Both the position numbers and the translations under genes were made by a program. From assembly GCA_947090365.1 (NCBI GenBank), contig CAMUNT010000010.1:1-27071 (forward strand): a stretch of DNA of 27,071 nucleotides, written 5' to 3'. This stretch comes from an uncultured Clostridia bacterium. GTDB taxonomy: Bacteria > Bacillota > Clostridia > Christensenellales > Borkfalkiaceae. Positions 5,182-12,831 of the stretch are shown piece after piece (position 1 is the stretch's first letter; each line of letters begins with the position of its first letter). Below the pieces are notes generated by a model that saw only the letters and a list, made by a program, of their open reading frames with translations, was not told the DNA's origin and did no database searches.

Positions 5182-5553
5182 ATGCATATAATAATTTCTT
5201 ACGAATCGGGGATACCCATTTACGAACAGATTAAAACTGAACTGCGCGGACAGATAATGCGGGGGGACCTGCCTTCCGACACCTTGCTTCCGTCAATCAG
5301 AATGCTTGCCAAGGAGCTTAAAATAGGCATTATTACGGCCAAGCGGGCCTACGACGATTTATGCGCCGAAGGCTTTCTGTATTCCGCTCAGGGCAAAGGG
5401 GTGTTCGTTGCGAACTTCGACAGGGGCAAAGCCGAAAGCGAAGCGGTAAGCGAAATCCGTACCCGTCTTAAAGAAATCGAAGCCTTTGCCGAGCGCAACT
5501 CGGTTAAAAAGGAAGCCGTTCAAAAACTTATCAAAGAAATATGGGGGATATGA
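5182..5553 (+). CDS. GntR family (YtrA-type) transcription repressor
   Basis: A 123-residue regulator with an N-terminal winged helix-turn-helix (residues about 10-78; YEQIKTELRGQI, LPSIRMLAKELKI, AYDDLCAEGFLYSAQGKGVFV) and a short helical C-terminus for dimerisation. This small layout is typical of the YtrA subfamily, without a large ligand-binding domain. It starts at 5182 with AAGG seven bases upstream. Its stop overlaps the region preceding the ABC ATPase gene, so the two are translated together. By family precedent it represses the operon until cell-envelope or antibiotic stress; the inducer here is unknown. Confidence 0.93.
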   Translation: MHIIISYESGIPIYEQIKTELRGQIMRGDLPSDTLLPSIRMLAKELKIGIITAKRAYDDLCAEGFLYSAQGKGVFVANFDRGKAESEAVSEIRTRLKEIEAFAERNSVKKEAVQKLIKEIWGI

Positions 5554-5555
5554 AT

Positions 5556-6395
5556 ATGTACGCTCTGCAAATAAATAATCTCGTCGTAGATTTCGGGAAA
5601 TTCAGATTAGACGGTATAAACCTCGATATTAAAAAGGGCTGTATTACGGGCTTAATCGGCAGAAACGGCGCGGGCAAGTCAACGCTTATAAAGACGATAA
5701 TGCGCCAGCAGGACGCGCAGTCGGGCAGTATTACGTATAACGGAAAACGTTTGTCGGAAGACGAGGAAAACGTTTTTAAAAGCATCGTCTGCGTTTACGA
5801 CACGCCCGATTTCACTCTGCGCGTTAAGCCGAAGTCGTTCGTAAAACTGTATAAGTCGGTATATCCCGACTTCGATACGGAAAAGTATAATTCGCTTATG
5901 GCGAAGTTTTCGCTTCCGCACGATATGCGCATCGGCAAATATTCTTTCGGAATGCAGAAGAAGTACTGCATAATTTTAGCGCTGTGCAGAAACGCGGATA
6001 TATTAATTCTCGACGAGCCGACTGCGGGTATAGATCCGTTTGACAGAAACGAAATAATTTCTCTCGTTCAGGAATATATGCTGGACGAAAACAAAACCGT
6101 ACTCTTTTCAACTCATATAACCGAAGATTTAGACAAAATCGCAGACTATATCGTGATGATGGACGACGGCAAAATCACGCTTGACGAGCCGAAGGACGTT
6201 TTATGCGAAAAATATCGCCTCGTTCAGTGCGGTGAAATGACGCCCGAAACGGAGCCGTACGCGATAGGGGTTAAAAAGAGTATGTTCGGCTATACGTTCT
6301 TAACCAAAAAGATTGATATATCGGGCGAGGGGATAACGGTCAAGGTCCCTACGGTTGAAGAAATATTCGTTCATTTACTTGACGCAAGGAGGTAA
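5556..6395 (+). CDS. ABC transporter ATP-binding protein
   Basis: A 279-residue cytoplasmic ATPase that powers the permease encoded next. Visible motifs are Walker A GRNGAGKST (residues 35-43), a divergent signature YSFGMQKK in place of LSGGQ, Walker B ILILDEPTAGID and the H-loop STHITED. The start at 5556 fits GGGGG (5543-5547) eight bases upstream; ATG at 5550, overlapping the regulator stop, and ATG at 5541 are alternatives. The set of regulator, ATPase and permease matches YtrA-type exporters, often linked to peptide antibiotic response. The substrate is unknown. Confidence 0.93.
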   Translation: MYALQINNLVVDFGKFRLDGINLDIKKGCITGLIGRNGAGKSTLIKTIMRQQDAQSGSITYNGKRLSEDEENVFKSIVCVYDTPDFTLRVKPKSFVKLYKSVYPDFDTEKYNSLMAKFSLPHDMRIGKYSFGMQKKYCIILALCRNADILILDEPTAGIDPFDRNEIISLVQEYMLDENKTVLFSTHITEDLDKIADYIVMMDDGKITLDEPKDVLCEKYRLVQCGEMTPETEPYAIGVKKSMFGYTFLTKKIDISGEGITVKVPTVEEIFVHLLDARR

Positions 6396-6398
6396 ATT

Positions 6399-7127
6399 AT
6401 GAAAAGTTTTTTTAATTATTTTCAAATCGTAACACATATGCCACAGCGCAAATCGGTGCCCGTTGCTCCGATAATATCGATTGCCGTAATTTATTGCATC
6501 AGCCTTTTCTTATCGGGCGCGAACGGCTGGCTTTCTATGATTTCGGTGTTCGCATTCGGTACGGGGATTACGCTGTTTTGTACAGGCTTCGGCTCGCCTA
6601 ATTTAGAGGCGGTGTTCCCCGTAAGCCACAGGAAAAAGCTTTTATACAGATTTGCGTCCGCGCTTTTTCTTACGTTGCTTGTAACAGTCACCGTTTTTGT
6701 CTTAGTTATTACAACAGTCCTAATCGTGCAGATTTTTGTTCCGTCGACTTTGCAGGACGCTGTTGCCGATATCAGGTATGGTTTCGAGGCTACGGGGCTT
6801 TACGGCGGGTTATTCAGTTTGGCTTATCTTATAATGCTGTACTCTTCCGGAATGATTGCGGGCTTTTTAAAAAGACGCAAAACGCGCAACATTTTTCTCG
6901 CGGTACTCTGTATAGCTCTGTTTTTTTCCGACTTTTTTATGGGGCTTCCCTCTTATTACGATATCTTGAATAGCGAGCATAAGTTTGCCGGTCCCTTTTC
7001 TGCGGTTTGCTATGAGGCGATGTCACTGCCCTGGCTTGCAATAGTCTTCTGGTTTTTGGTTGCGGCAGGTATGCTGGGCTGGGCAATTTATCTCGGCGTA
7101 AAGCATTACGACCCCGAAAAATTTTGA
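6399..7127 (+). CDS. ABC-2 type permease subunit
   Basis: A 242-residue membrane protein with about six hydrophobic helices (near residues 22-38, 45-64, 84-115, 135-155, 166-185 and 212-234). No soluble domain is present. AGGAGG lies just before the ATG, and the gene follows the ATPase by three bases, so it is its partner. The stop codon lies inside the -35 box of the next promoter (7124-7129). Confidence 0.85.
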   Translation: MKSFFNYFQIVTHMPQRKSVPVAPIISIAVIYCISLFLSGANGWLSMISVFAFGTGITLFCTGFGSPNLEAVFPVSHRKKLLYRFASALFLTLLVTVTVFVLVITTVLIVQIFVPSTLQDAVADIRYGFEATGLYGGLFSLAYLIMLYSSGMIAGFLKRRKTRNIFLAVLCIALFFSDFFMGLPSYYDILNSEHKFAGPFSAVCYEAMSLPWLAIVFWFLVAAGMLGWAIYLGVKHYDPEKF

Positions 7128-7153
7128 CAAGCCCGCGTATGTAATGCTATAAT
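7124..7153 (+). promoter_or_regulatory. Promoter of the hydrogenase gene
   Basis: TTGACA (7124-7129), an 18-base spacer and TATAAT (7148-7153). It produces a leader of about 210 nt containing the structured element at 7183-7363. Confidence 0.85.
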
Positions 7154-7182
7154 TTAACAGAATAGAAAAACTATATTAAATT

Positions 7183-7363
7183 AATTACGGCGCGCGCAAA
7201 AATCGCACTTTTTGCAAGCGCACCCAATTTGCGCAAACCTGCGCCTCTGCGGAGTGAATGCCCGCAATAATATATGTGTTTGCCCCTAAGATTGCGGGCA
7301 GAGAGGCAGCGCCTCTCAAAATCACGAAAATTATTGCGCGCAGAATAGCGCTATAATTTTGTG
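7183..7363 (+). ncRNA. Candidate structured leader RNA, copy A
   Basis: A leader between the promoter and hydrogenase start, homologous to 25382-25584. Helices: GCAAAAA/TTTTTGC (7196-7202 with 7209-7215); GCCCGCAAT/ATTGCGGGC (7260-7268 with 7291-7299); GAGAGGC/GCCTCTC (7301-7307 with 7311-7317); and a final long helix CAC-AAAATTAT/ATAATTTTGTG (7323-7334 with 7353-7363, one bulge) that stops at the ribosome site. The helices are kept in copy B with paired changes. It could be a regulatory leader or a dispersed repeat. Confidence 0.65.
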
Positions 7364-7372
7364 AGGATATTT

Positions 7373-8887
7373 ATGAAAAGTCAGAGTGTCGTTACCGAGT
7401 TGAGACGAAAGGTGTTTACCGCAGTTGCGCGCGTTGCGTACGAGTCGGAAAATCCCGAACACGACCTGGAGGAAATTCCCTATCTCATTACCCCCGACGA
7501 GGTTCCCAAATACCGCGAAAGTATTTACCGCGAAAGACAAATCGCTTCCGAGCGCGTCCGTCTTGCAATGGGGTTATCTCTTCGCCCCGCAAACAGACCC
7601 GTTCACGTTACTTCCGGTATGAGTAAGAGTAACATCGCGGATAAGTATTACGAACCGCCTTTAATGCAGGTAATTCCGTCGGCGTGCGACAAGTGCCCCG
7701 ACAACGAGTACTACGTTTCCGACCAGTGCCGTAACTGCGTTTCCCACGCGTGCGTGAAGGTGTGCCCTAAGGGCGCGGTATCCATCGTAAACGGCAAATC
7801 TTACATAGACCAGAGCAAGTGCATAAAGTGCGGTAAGTGCAAGTCTGCCTGCCCGTACGACGCAATCGCACACCATATCCGTCCCTGTTCTTCCGCGTGC
7901 GGGGTAAAGGCCATTTCGTCGGACGAATACGGCAGGGCGCACATAGACAACGATATATGCGTTGCGTGCGGACAGTGTATGTCGGCGTGCCCTTTCGGCG
8001 CGATAGCCGACAAGTCGCAGATTTATCAGCTTATCAAGGCGATAAAAAACAGCGACGAAGTGGTTGCGGCCGTTGCGCCCGCAATAATAGGCCAGTTCGG
8101 TCCCAAGGTAACCCCCGGCAAAATGAAATCCGCGCTTTTAAAACTCGGCTTTAAGGACGTATTCGAGGTTGCCGTCGGCGCTGACGTCGGCTGCGTGGCC
8201 GAAGCCCACCATTACGTAAAGTCCGTTACGACGGGTGAAATTCCTTTCCTTTTCACAAGCTGCTGTCCCGCGTGGGCGGTGCTCGTTAAAAAGCAGTTTC
8301 CCGACCTCGCGCCGAGAGTTTCGGAAGAGCTTACGCCTATGGTTGCAACGGCGCGTTCCATAAAGGTGAACCACCCCGACGCGAGGGTCGTGTTTATAGG
8401 GCCCTGCGCCGCTAAAAAACTCGAAGCATCGCGCAGAACGGTCAGAAGCTACGTCGATTTCGTAATAACGTTCGAAGAGCTTGCGGGTATGTTCGACGCA
8501 AAAGCAATTAACCTCGAAGAAATAGAAGAGCTTCCCGTCCGCATAGAAGCAACGGGCGCGGGAAGAGGCTACGCCTGCGCGGGCGGAGTCGCGGGCGCGA
8601 TAGAAAAGTGCATAAAGGAATATTACCCCGAAACCGATGTAAAAATACAGCACGCCGAAGGGCTTGCAGACTGTAAGAAAATTTTAATGCTTGCAAAGGC
8701 GGGCAAACTTAACGGATATATGATTGAGGGAATGGGCTGTCCCGGCGGGTGCGTCGCGGGCGTAGGCACTCTCATTCCGCCCGAAAGAGCGAAGGTTGCC
8801 GTAGATATGACGGTAAAGGAAAGCGAAAAGCAGCTTCCCGACAAGGGCCTTGAAAACCTTGCGGAAAAATTATCGGGTATGAATTAA
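7373..8887 (+). CDS. [FeFe]-hydrogenase, group-B-like
   Basis: A 504-residue iron-sulfur enzyme that evolves or oxidises H2, probably with ferredoxin, in the cytoplasm. Cys clusters for [4Fe-4S] binding are at residues 105-131, 150-160 (CIKCGKCKSACP) and 196-206 (CVACGQCMSACP). The H-cluster motifs are all present: TSCCPAW (295-301), GPCAAKKLE (343-351) and GMGCPGGC (453-460). The start at 7373 has GAGG six bases upstream; a GTG at 7361 lies inside the leader helix. A flavoprotein gene follows after 24 bases, so they are probably co-transcribed. The group assignment is from memory of the motifs and should be treated as likely, not certain. Confidence 0.92.
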   Translation: MKSQSVVTELRRKVFTAVARVAYESENPEHDLEEIPYLITPDEVPKYRESIYRERQIASERVRLAMGLSLRPANRPVHVTSGMSKSNIADKYYEPPLMQVIPSACDKCPDNEYYVSDQCRNCVSHACVKVCPKGAVSIVNGKSYIDQSKCIKCGKCKSACPYDAIAHHIRPCSSACGVKAISSDEYGRAHIDNDICVACGQCMSACPFGAIADKSQIYQLIKAIKNSDEVVAAVAPAIIGQFGPKVTPGKMKSALLKLGFKDVFEVAVGADVGCVAEAHHYVKSVTTGEIPFLFTSCCPAWAVLVKKQFPDLAPRVSEELTPMVATARSIKVNHPDARVVFIGPCAAKKLEASRRTVRSYVDFVITFEELAGMFDAKAINLEEIEELPVRIEATGAGRGYACAGGVAGAIEKCIKEYYPETDVKIQHAEGLADCKKILMLAKAGKLNGYMIEGMGCPGGCVAGVGTLIPPERAKVAVDMTVKESEKQLPDKGLENLAEKLSGMN

Positions 8888-8911
8888 AAAAATACAGGCA
8901 AGAATTTATTT

Positions 8912-9751
8912 ATGTTGGATTGTGTCATTATAGGCGGAGGGCCTGCAGGCGTTTCCTCTGCAATCAATTTAAAGCTGTTGGGTAAATCGTTTTTATGGTT
9001 TTCGGGCCCGTCCAAAAAAGTCGAGCGCGCCGAGCTTATAAAAAACTATCCCGCGTTTCCGCAAGTTACGGGTAAAGAGCTTTCGAAAGCTTTTAAAAAG
9101 CACGTCGAAAGTATGGATATAGAAATGCGCGGAGAGGTAGTTACCGGCGTATACGAAACGGACGGTCATTTCACCCTTTTGGTGAAGGACGAAAGCTTCG
9201 AAGCGAAAACGGTAATTCTCTGCCTCGGCGTTGAAGCTTCAAAGCCTATCGGAGGTGAAGAGGAGTTCTTGGGCAGGGGGGTAAGCTACTGCGCCACCTG
9301 CGACGGATTTTTGTACAAGGGTAAAAAAATCGCCGTACTCTGTACCGATAAGCAGTTCGAGCACGAGGCGGAATTTCTTGCGGGCATCGCGGAAACGGCG
9401 TACGTAATTCCGCTTTACAAGGGCTATGAAATCAAGGCTCCCAACGCGCGGATTATTCTGAAAAAACCCGTATCCGTTTCGGGCGATACGCGCGTAAGAA
9501 GTTTAAGCTTCAAGGACGAAAGCGTCGAAATCGACGGAATGTTTATTCTGCGCGGTTCCGTTTCGCCCTCGACGCTCCTTCGCGGGCTTAAAGTAGAGGG
9601 CGGACATATTGCGGTGAACCGCGACTGCTCGACGAATATCGCGGGCGTATTTTCCGCGGGCGACTGTACGGGCAGACCGTACCAGTATGCAAAGGCTGTC
9701 GGCGAGGGCAATATCGCGGCGCATTCGGTAGTTGAATATCTAACCAGATAA
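8912..9751 (+). CDS. Thioredoxin reductase-like flavoprotein lacking the NADPH motif
   Basis: A 279-residue protein of the thioredoxin reductase fold. It has FAD-binding GGGPAG (residues 8-13), the redox pair CATC (127-130) and the C-terminal FAD motif AGVFSAGDC. Where normal enzymes have the GxGxxA NADPH motif after strand GKKIAVL, this has CTDKQFEHEAEF (about 144-155), with no glycines. Loss of that motif is known in ferredoxin-dependent flavin thioredoxin reductases of Clostridia. That fits its place 24 bases after a ferredoxin-type hydrogenase. It probably reduces thioredoxin with electrons from ferredoxin. The ribosome site is weak (AGG 13 bases upstream). No thioredoxin gene is in the window. 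Confidence 0.85.
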   Translation: MLDCVIIGGGPAGVSSAINLKLLGKSFLWFSGPSKKVERAELIKNYPAFPQVTGKELSKAFKKHVESMDIEMRGEVVTGVYETDGHFTLLVKDESFEAKTVILCLGVEASKPIGGEEEFLGRGVSYCATCDGFLYKGKKIAVLCTDKQFEHEAEFLAGIAETAYVIPLYKGYEIKAPNARIILKKPVSVSGDTRVRSLSFKDESVEIDGMFILRGSVSPSTLLRGLKVEGGHIAVNRDCSTNIAGVFSAGDCTGRPYQYAKAVGEGNIAAHSVVEYLTR

Positions 9752-9770
9752 TCTAAATCCTAACACGCTT

Positions 9771-9876
9771 TAACGGCGGCATTGCGTTGCTTTTCGGCTG
9801 TACGCACTTGCAGTGCGTCTCTGCACATCTGCGTGCGTCCCGCGAAATCGGGTTCGGATTCAGAATTAGCCGGTTA
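9771..9876. other. GC-rich folded segment in the 3' region of the flavoprotein gene
   Basis: About 105 bases with no reading frame of note, richer in G and C than nearby spacers. TAACGGC (9771-9777) can pair with GCC-GTTA (9869-9876), closing the segment. Inside, ACGCAC (9802-9807) can pair with either of two GTGCGT copies (9813-9818 or 9833-9838). CCCG/CGGG forms a further hairpin. It could be a structured 3' UTR or a dispersed repeat. Confidence 0.4.
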
Positions 9877-9877
9877 T

Positions 9878-9906
9878 AAAAAGCTCCTGATTGCGGGGGC
9901 TTTTTT
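9878..9906 (+). terminator. Intrinsic terminator
   Basis: A stem of AAAAAGC plus TCC (9878-9887) with GGG plus GCTTTTT (9896-9905), running into T. It ends the hydrogenase-flavoprotein unit. Confidence 0.8.
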
Positions 9907-9908
9907 AC

Positions 9909-9937
9909 TTGCCTTTAAAGGGCGTTCGTGTTAGAAT
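9909..9937 (+). promoter_or_regulatory. Promoter of the prmA-cls operon
   Basis: TTGCCT (9909-9914), a 17-base spacer and TAGAAT (9932-9937), about 28 bases before the prmA ATG. No further strong promoter was seen until the operon's terminator at 17701. Confidence 0.6.
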
Positions 9938-9965
9938 AAATTATAAGTTTTAGAGGTTTTATTTT

Positions 9966-10904
9966 ATGAAATTTATCGAGCTTACGATTCACACTACTTC
10001 GCAGGGAAGCGAGCTGATTGCCGATATACTCTGGCGCTATACGAACTACGGAGTAGCTATCTCCGACGTCAACGACGTAATTGCCCTCCAACGCAATAAA
10101 TCGGCGTACTGGGACTATATAGACGACTCGTTGAAGGAGGGCGGCGACGTCCTCGTCAAGGCGTTTATTCCCATCGATAACGCGCCTGCAATCATTCATA
10201 ATATCCGCACCGATATAGACGAATGCCGTACAAACGGAAAATTCTACGTCAAGTTCGGCACGCTTGAAATGACCCGGCGCACCGTCGAAGGCGACGACTG
10301 GCTGGAAATCTGGCGCAAGCATTTCCGTCCCATACATATCGGCAAGAGAATAGTTATCTGCCCCGAATGGATTGAGTATGAACCTCAGCCGGGCGAGCGG
10401 GTGGTAAAACTGGACAGCAATATGGCCTTCGGTACTGGCGAGCACGAAACCACCGCAATGTGCTTAAAGCTTTTGCAACACTACCTGACTCCTGCTTCCG
10501 TCTGCATAGACGTCGGATGCGGAAGCGGAATTTTGGGTATTTCCGCAGTCAAGCTTGGCGCAAGCTATGCGTATCTTACCGATATAGACGAAATCGCGGT
10601 CAAAAGCGCAACGCACAACAGCGAAATTAACGGGGTTTCGGGTCAGGTAAAGGTCGTCCGCTCCGACCTCCTGAATGAGGCCGATATAAAGGGCGACATC
10701 GTATTTGCAAACATAACGGCGGAAATTCTCGTCCGCCTTGCGCCTACGATTACGAGATATATTCACAAATACGGAGTGCTCATATTAAGCGGAATAATAG
10801 AAAGCAGACTGCAAAAGGTTATAGACGCGTTTACCGCGCAGGGCTTAAAGCTTGAAAAGCGCGTTCACGAGGGCGAGTGGTTCGCTCTTTCGTTCAGACT
10901 ATGA
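9966..10904 (+). CDS. prmA: Ribosomal protein L11 methyltransferase
   Basis: A 312-residue SAM-dependent enzyme that methylates ribosomal protein L11. The N-terminal domain (about 1-110) is the L11-recognition region. The catalytic domain has SNMAFGTGEHETT (the conserved FGTGEH region), SAM-binding CIDVGCGSGILG and ANITAEIL. The length matches the family. It is the first gene of a long operon, and its stop overlaps the rsmE start by four bases (ATGA). Loss of PrmA is usually tolerated. Confidence 0.95.
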   Translation: MKFIELTIHTTSQGSELIADILWRYTNYGVAISDVNDVIALQRNKSAYWDYIDDSLKEGGDVLVKAFIPIDNAPAIIHNIRTDIDECRTNGKFYVKFGTLEMTRRTVEGDDWLEIWRKHFRPIHIGKRIVICPEWIEYEPQPGERVVKLDSNMAFGTGEHETTAMCLKLLQHYLTPASVCIDVGCGSGILGISAVKLGASYAYLTDIDEIAVKSATHNSEINGVSGQVKVVRSDLLNEADIKGDIVFANITAEILVRLAPTITRYIHKYGVLILSGIIESRLQKVIDAFTAQGLKLEKRVHEGEWFALSFRL

Positions 10905-11626
10905 GCGGGCGTAAAAGATTTTTCGCAGACCGCATAGATACGGAAAATAATATTGCCGTACTGGAGGGTGACGAGTTCGTCCACGCAAAGACCGTTCAGA
11001 GGGTGGATGTCGGCAGTGAAATCTGTATTCTCGACGGAAGCGGAAAGGAATATTCGGCGATAGTTACGAAAATCGAAAAGCGTTCGCTTACAGCGCACTT
11101 AACGGGCTGTGCGGAAAGCGACAGAGAGCCCGTAACGCCTATTTATCTTCTGGCGGGGGCATTGAAGGGTGACAAGACTGAGCTCGTCGTGCAGAAGGCG
11201 TGCGAGCTGGGCGTTTCTAAAATAGGTATTTTCGCGTCGGAGTACTGCTCGGCGTATCTTAACGAAAACAAGCTGGAAAGGCTTAAAAAGGTCGCGCGTG
11301 AAGGGGCAAAGCAGTGTATGCGTTCCCGCGCGCCAGAAATCGAGTATTTCGAGAATCTTCAATCGGCGCTCTTGTCGGCGCAAGAATACGAAAACAAACT
11401 TTTTGCGTGCGAGTTTGCAAAAAGCTCGGACGCGGACCTGTCCCGCCTTACGGGTTCAACGGCGATTGCAGTGGGAAGCGAGGGCGGATTTTCCGAAAAG
11501 GAATTTAAGCTTGCAAAGGAGCTCGGCTTTTCGCAAGTTTACCTCGGAAAGAGGATATTGCGCGCCGAAACAGCTTCAATCGCATTGACGTCTATAGTTG
11601 CGTTCGCGCTGGGAGAAATGCAATGA
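10901..11626 (+). CDS. rsmE: 16S rRNA m3U1498 methyltransferase
   Basis: A 241-residue SPOUT-family enzyme that methylates U1498 of 16S rRNA. An N-terminal PUA-like domain (about 1-70) is followed by the knotted SAM-binding domain, with ALKGDKTELVVQKACELGV, then GSEGGFSEKE and ILRAETAS near the C-terminus, all family signatures. The start at 10901 forms an ATGA overlap with prmA. It overlaps mtaB by four bases at its end. prmA-rsmE-mtaB is a common order in Bacillota. Confidence 0.95.
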   Translation: MSGRKRFFADRIDTENNIAVLEGDEFVHAKTVQRVDVGSEICILDGSGKEYSAIVTKIEKRSLTAHLTGCAESDREPVTPIYLLAGALKGDKTELVVQKACELGVSKIGIFASEYCSAYLNENKLERLKKVAREGAKQCMRSRAPEIEYFENLQSALLSAQEYENKLFACEFAKSSDADLSRLTGSTAIAVGSEGGFSEKEFKLAKELGFSQVYLGKRILRAETASIALTSIVAFALGEMQ

Positions 11627-12831
11627 AGGCAGTGGTGTTCACGCTCGGTTGTAAGGTGAACGAGGCGGAGTCCGCATCTATAATGTCGGCGCTCGACACG
11701 CTCGGCTGGGAAACGGACGACAGGCTCTCTTATGCCGACGCGTACATTTTAAATACCTGCGCCGTCACGCGCGAAGCAGAAAAAAAGAGCCGTCAGCTTA
11801 TCGCAAGGGTAAAAAAGTTTAATCCCGACGCGAAAATTTTCGTCTGCGGGTGCGCTTCCGAAAAGGATAAAAACAGCTTTTCGGAAAGGGGCGCAACCTT
11901 CGTTTCGGGCGCTAAGCGTAAGCAGGAAATAGTCGACGCGGTCTGTGCGCACTACGGTTTCAAAAGCGTAGAAATGCCTTTTCCGAAACAGACTAAAACA
12001 CGTGCGTTCGTAAAAATTCAGGACGGATGCAACAACTTCTGCTCGTATTGCATAATACCCTATCTTCGGGGCAGGGAGGTATCGCGCCCCGTTGAAGAAA
12101 TTTTAAACGAAATAAATTTTGTCGAAAGCCCCGAAATAGTTTTAAACGGAATAAATATTTCGTCGTACGAAGGCGGGCTGGAAAGGCTTATAACCGCGCT
12201 GAAAGGCGTAGATAAGCGCATAAGATTAGGTTCGCTGGAATGTTCTGCGGTTACCGATAATCTTTTAACCGCGCTGAAAGGGCTTAAAAATTTTGCCCCG
12301 CAGTTTCATCTTTCTTTGCAAAGCGGAAGCAACGCGGTTTTAAAGGCGATGAACAGGCACTATACGCGGGAAGAATATCTTGAAAAGTGTGCAAAAATTT
12401 ATAAGTATTTTCCCGACGGCGCAATAACAACCGATATAATCGCAGGCTTTGCAACCGAAACGGATAAGGACTTCGAAGAAAGTCTTTCGATTATAGAGGA
12501 AGCGGGTTTTGCTCGCATACACGCGTTTGCGTATTCCCCGCGTGAAGGTACGGCCTCGTACAAGCTTAAAGACCTTCCGCCGGATATAAAAAAGGACAGG
12601 CTTCAAAGGCTTCTGAACGCCTCTTCGAACTGTTCTGAAAAATTCATATCCCGCTTTCTGGGAACGGAGAGGGAGATAATCGCGGAAGATGAGGAGGACG
12701 GTTACACTACGGGTTATACCGATAATTATATCCGCGTGTACGTCAAGGGAAATCTTACTGCGGGACAAAAGCTCCGCGTAAAGCTATTAAATCATTTCAA
12801 GGACGGTGTTTTGGCAGTAAATGAAAAGTGA
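11623..12831 (+). CDS. mtaB: tRNA t6A37 methylthiotransferase
   Basis: A 402-residue radical-SAM enzyme that converts t6A to ms2t6A at tRNA position 37. The N-terminal MTTase domain carries cluster Cys10, Cys46 and a CGC at 75-77. The radical SAM motif is DGCNNFCSYC with Cys136, Cys140 and Cys143, followed by IIPYLRGREVSRP. A TRAM-like C-terminal region ends the protein. The start FTLGCKVNEAES is typical of MtaB and not MiaB. It is translationally coupled to rsmE by an ATGA overlap. Confidence 0.94.
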   Translation: MKAVVFTLGCKVNEAESASIMSALDTLGWETDDRLSYADAYILNTCAVTREAEKKSRQLIARVKKFNPDAKIFVCGCASEKDKNSFSERGATFVSGAKRKQEIVDAVCAHYGFKSVEMPFPKQTKTRAFVKIQDGCNNFCSYCIIPYLRGREVSRPVEEILNEINFVESPEIVLNGINISSYEGGLERLITALKGVDKRIRLGSLECSAVTDNLLTALKGLKNFAPQFHLSLQSGSNAVLKAMNRHYTREEYLEKCAKIYKYFPDGAITTDIIAGFATETDKDFEESLSIIEEAGFARIHAFAYSPREGTASYKLKDLPPDIKKDRLQRLLNASSNCSEKFISRFLGTEREIIAEDEEDGYTTGYTDNYIRVYVKGNLTAGQKLRVKLLNHFKDGVLAVNEK

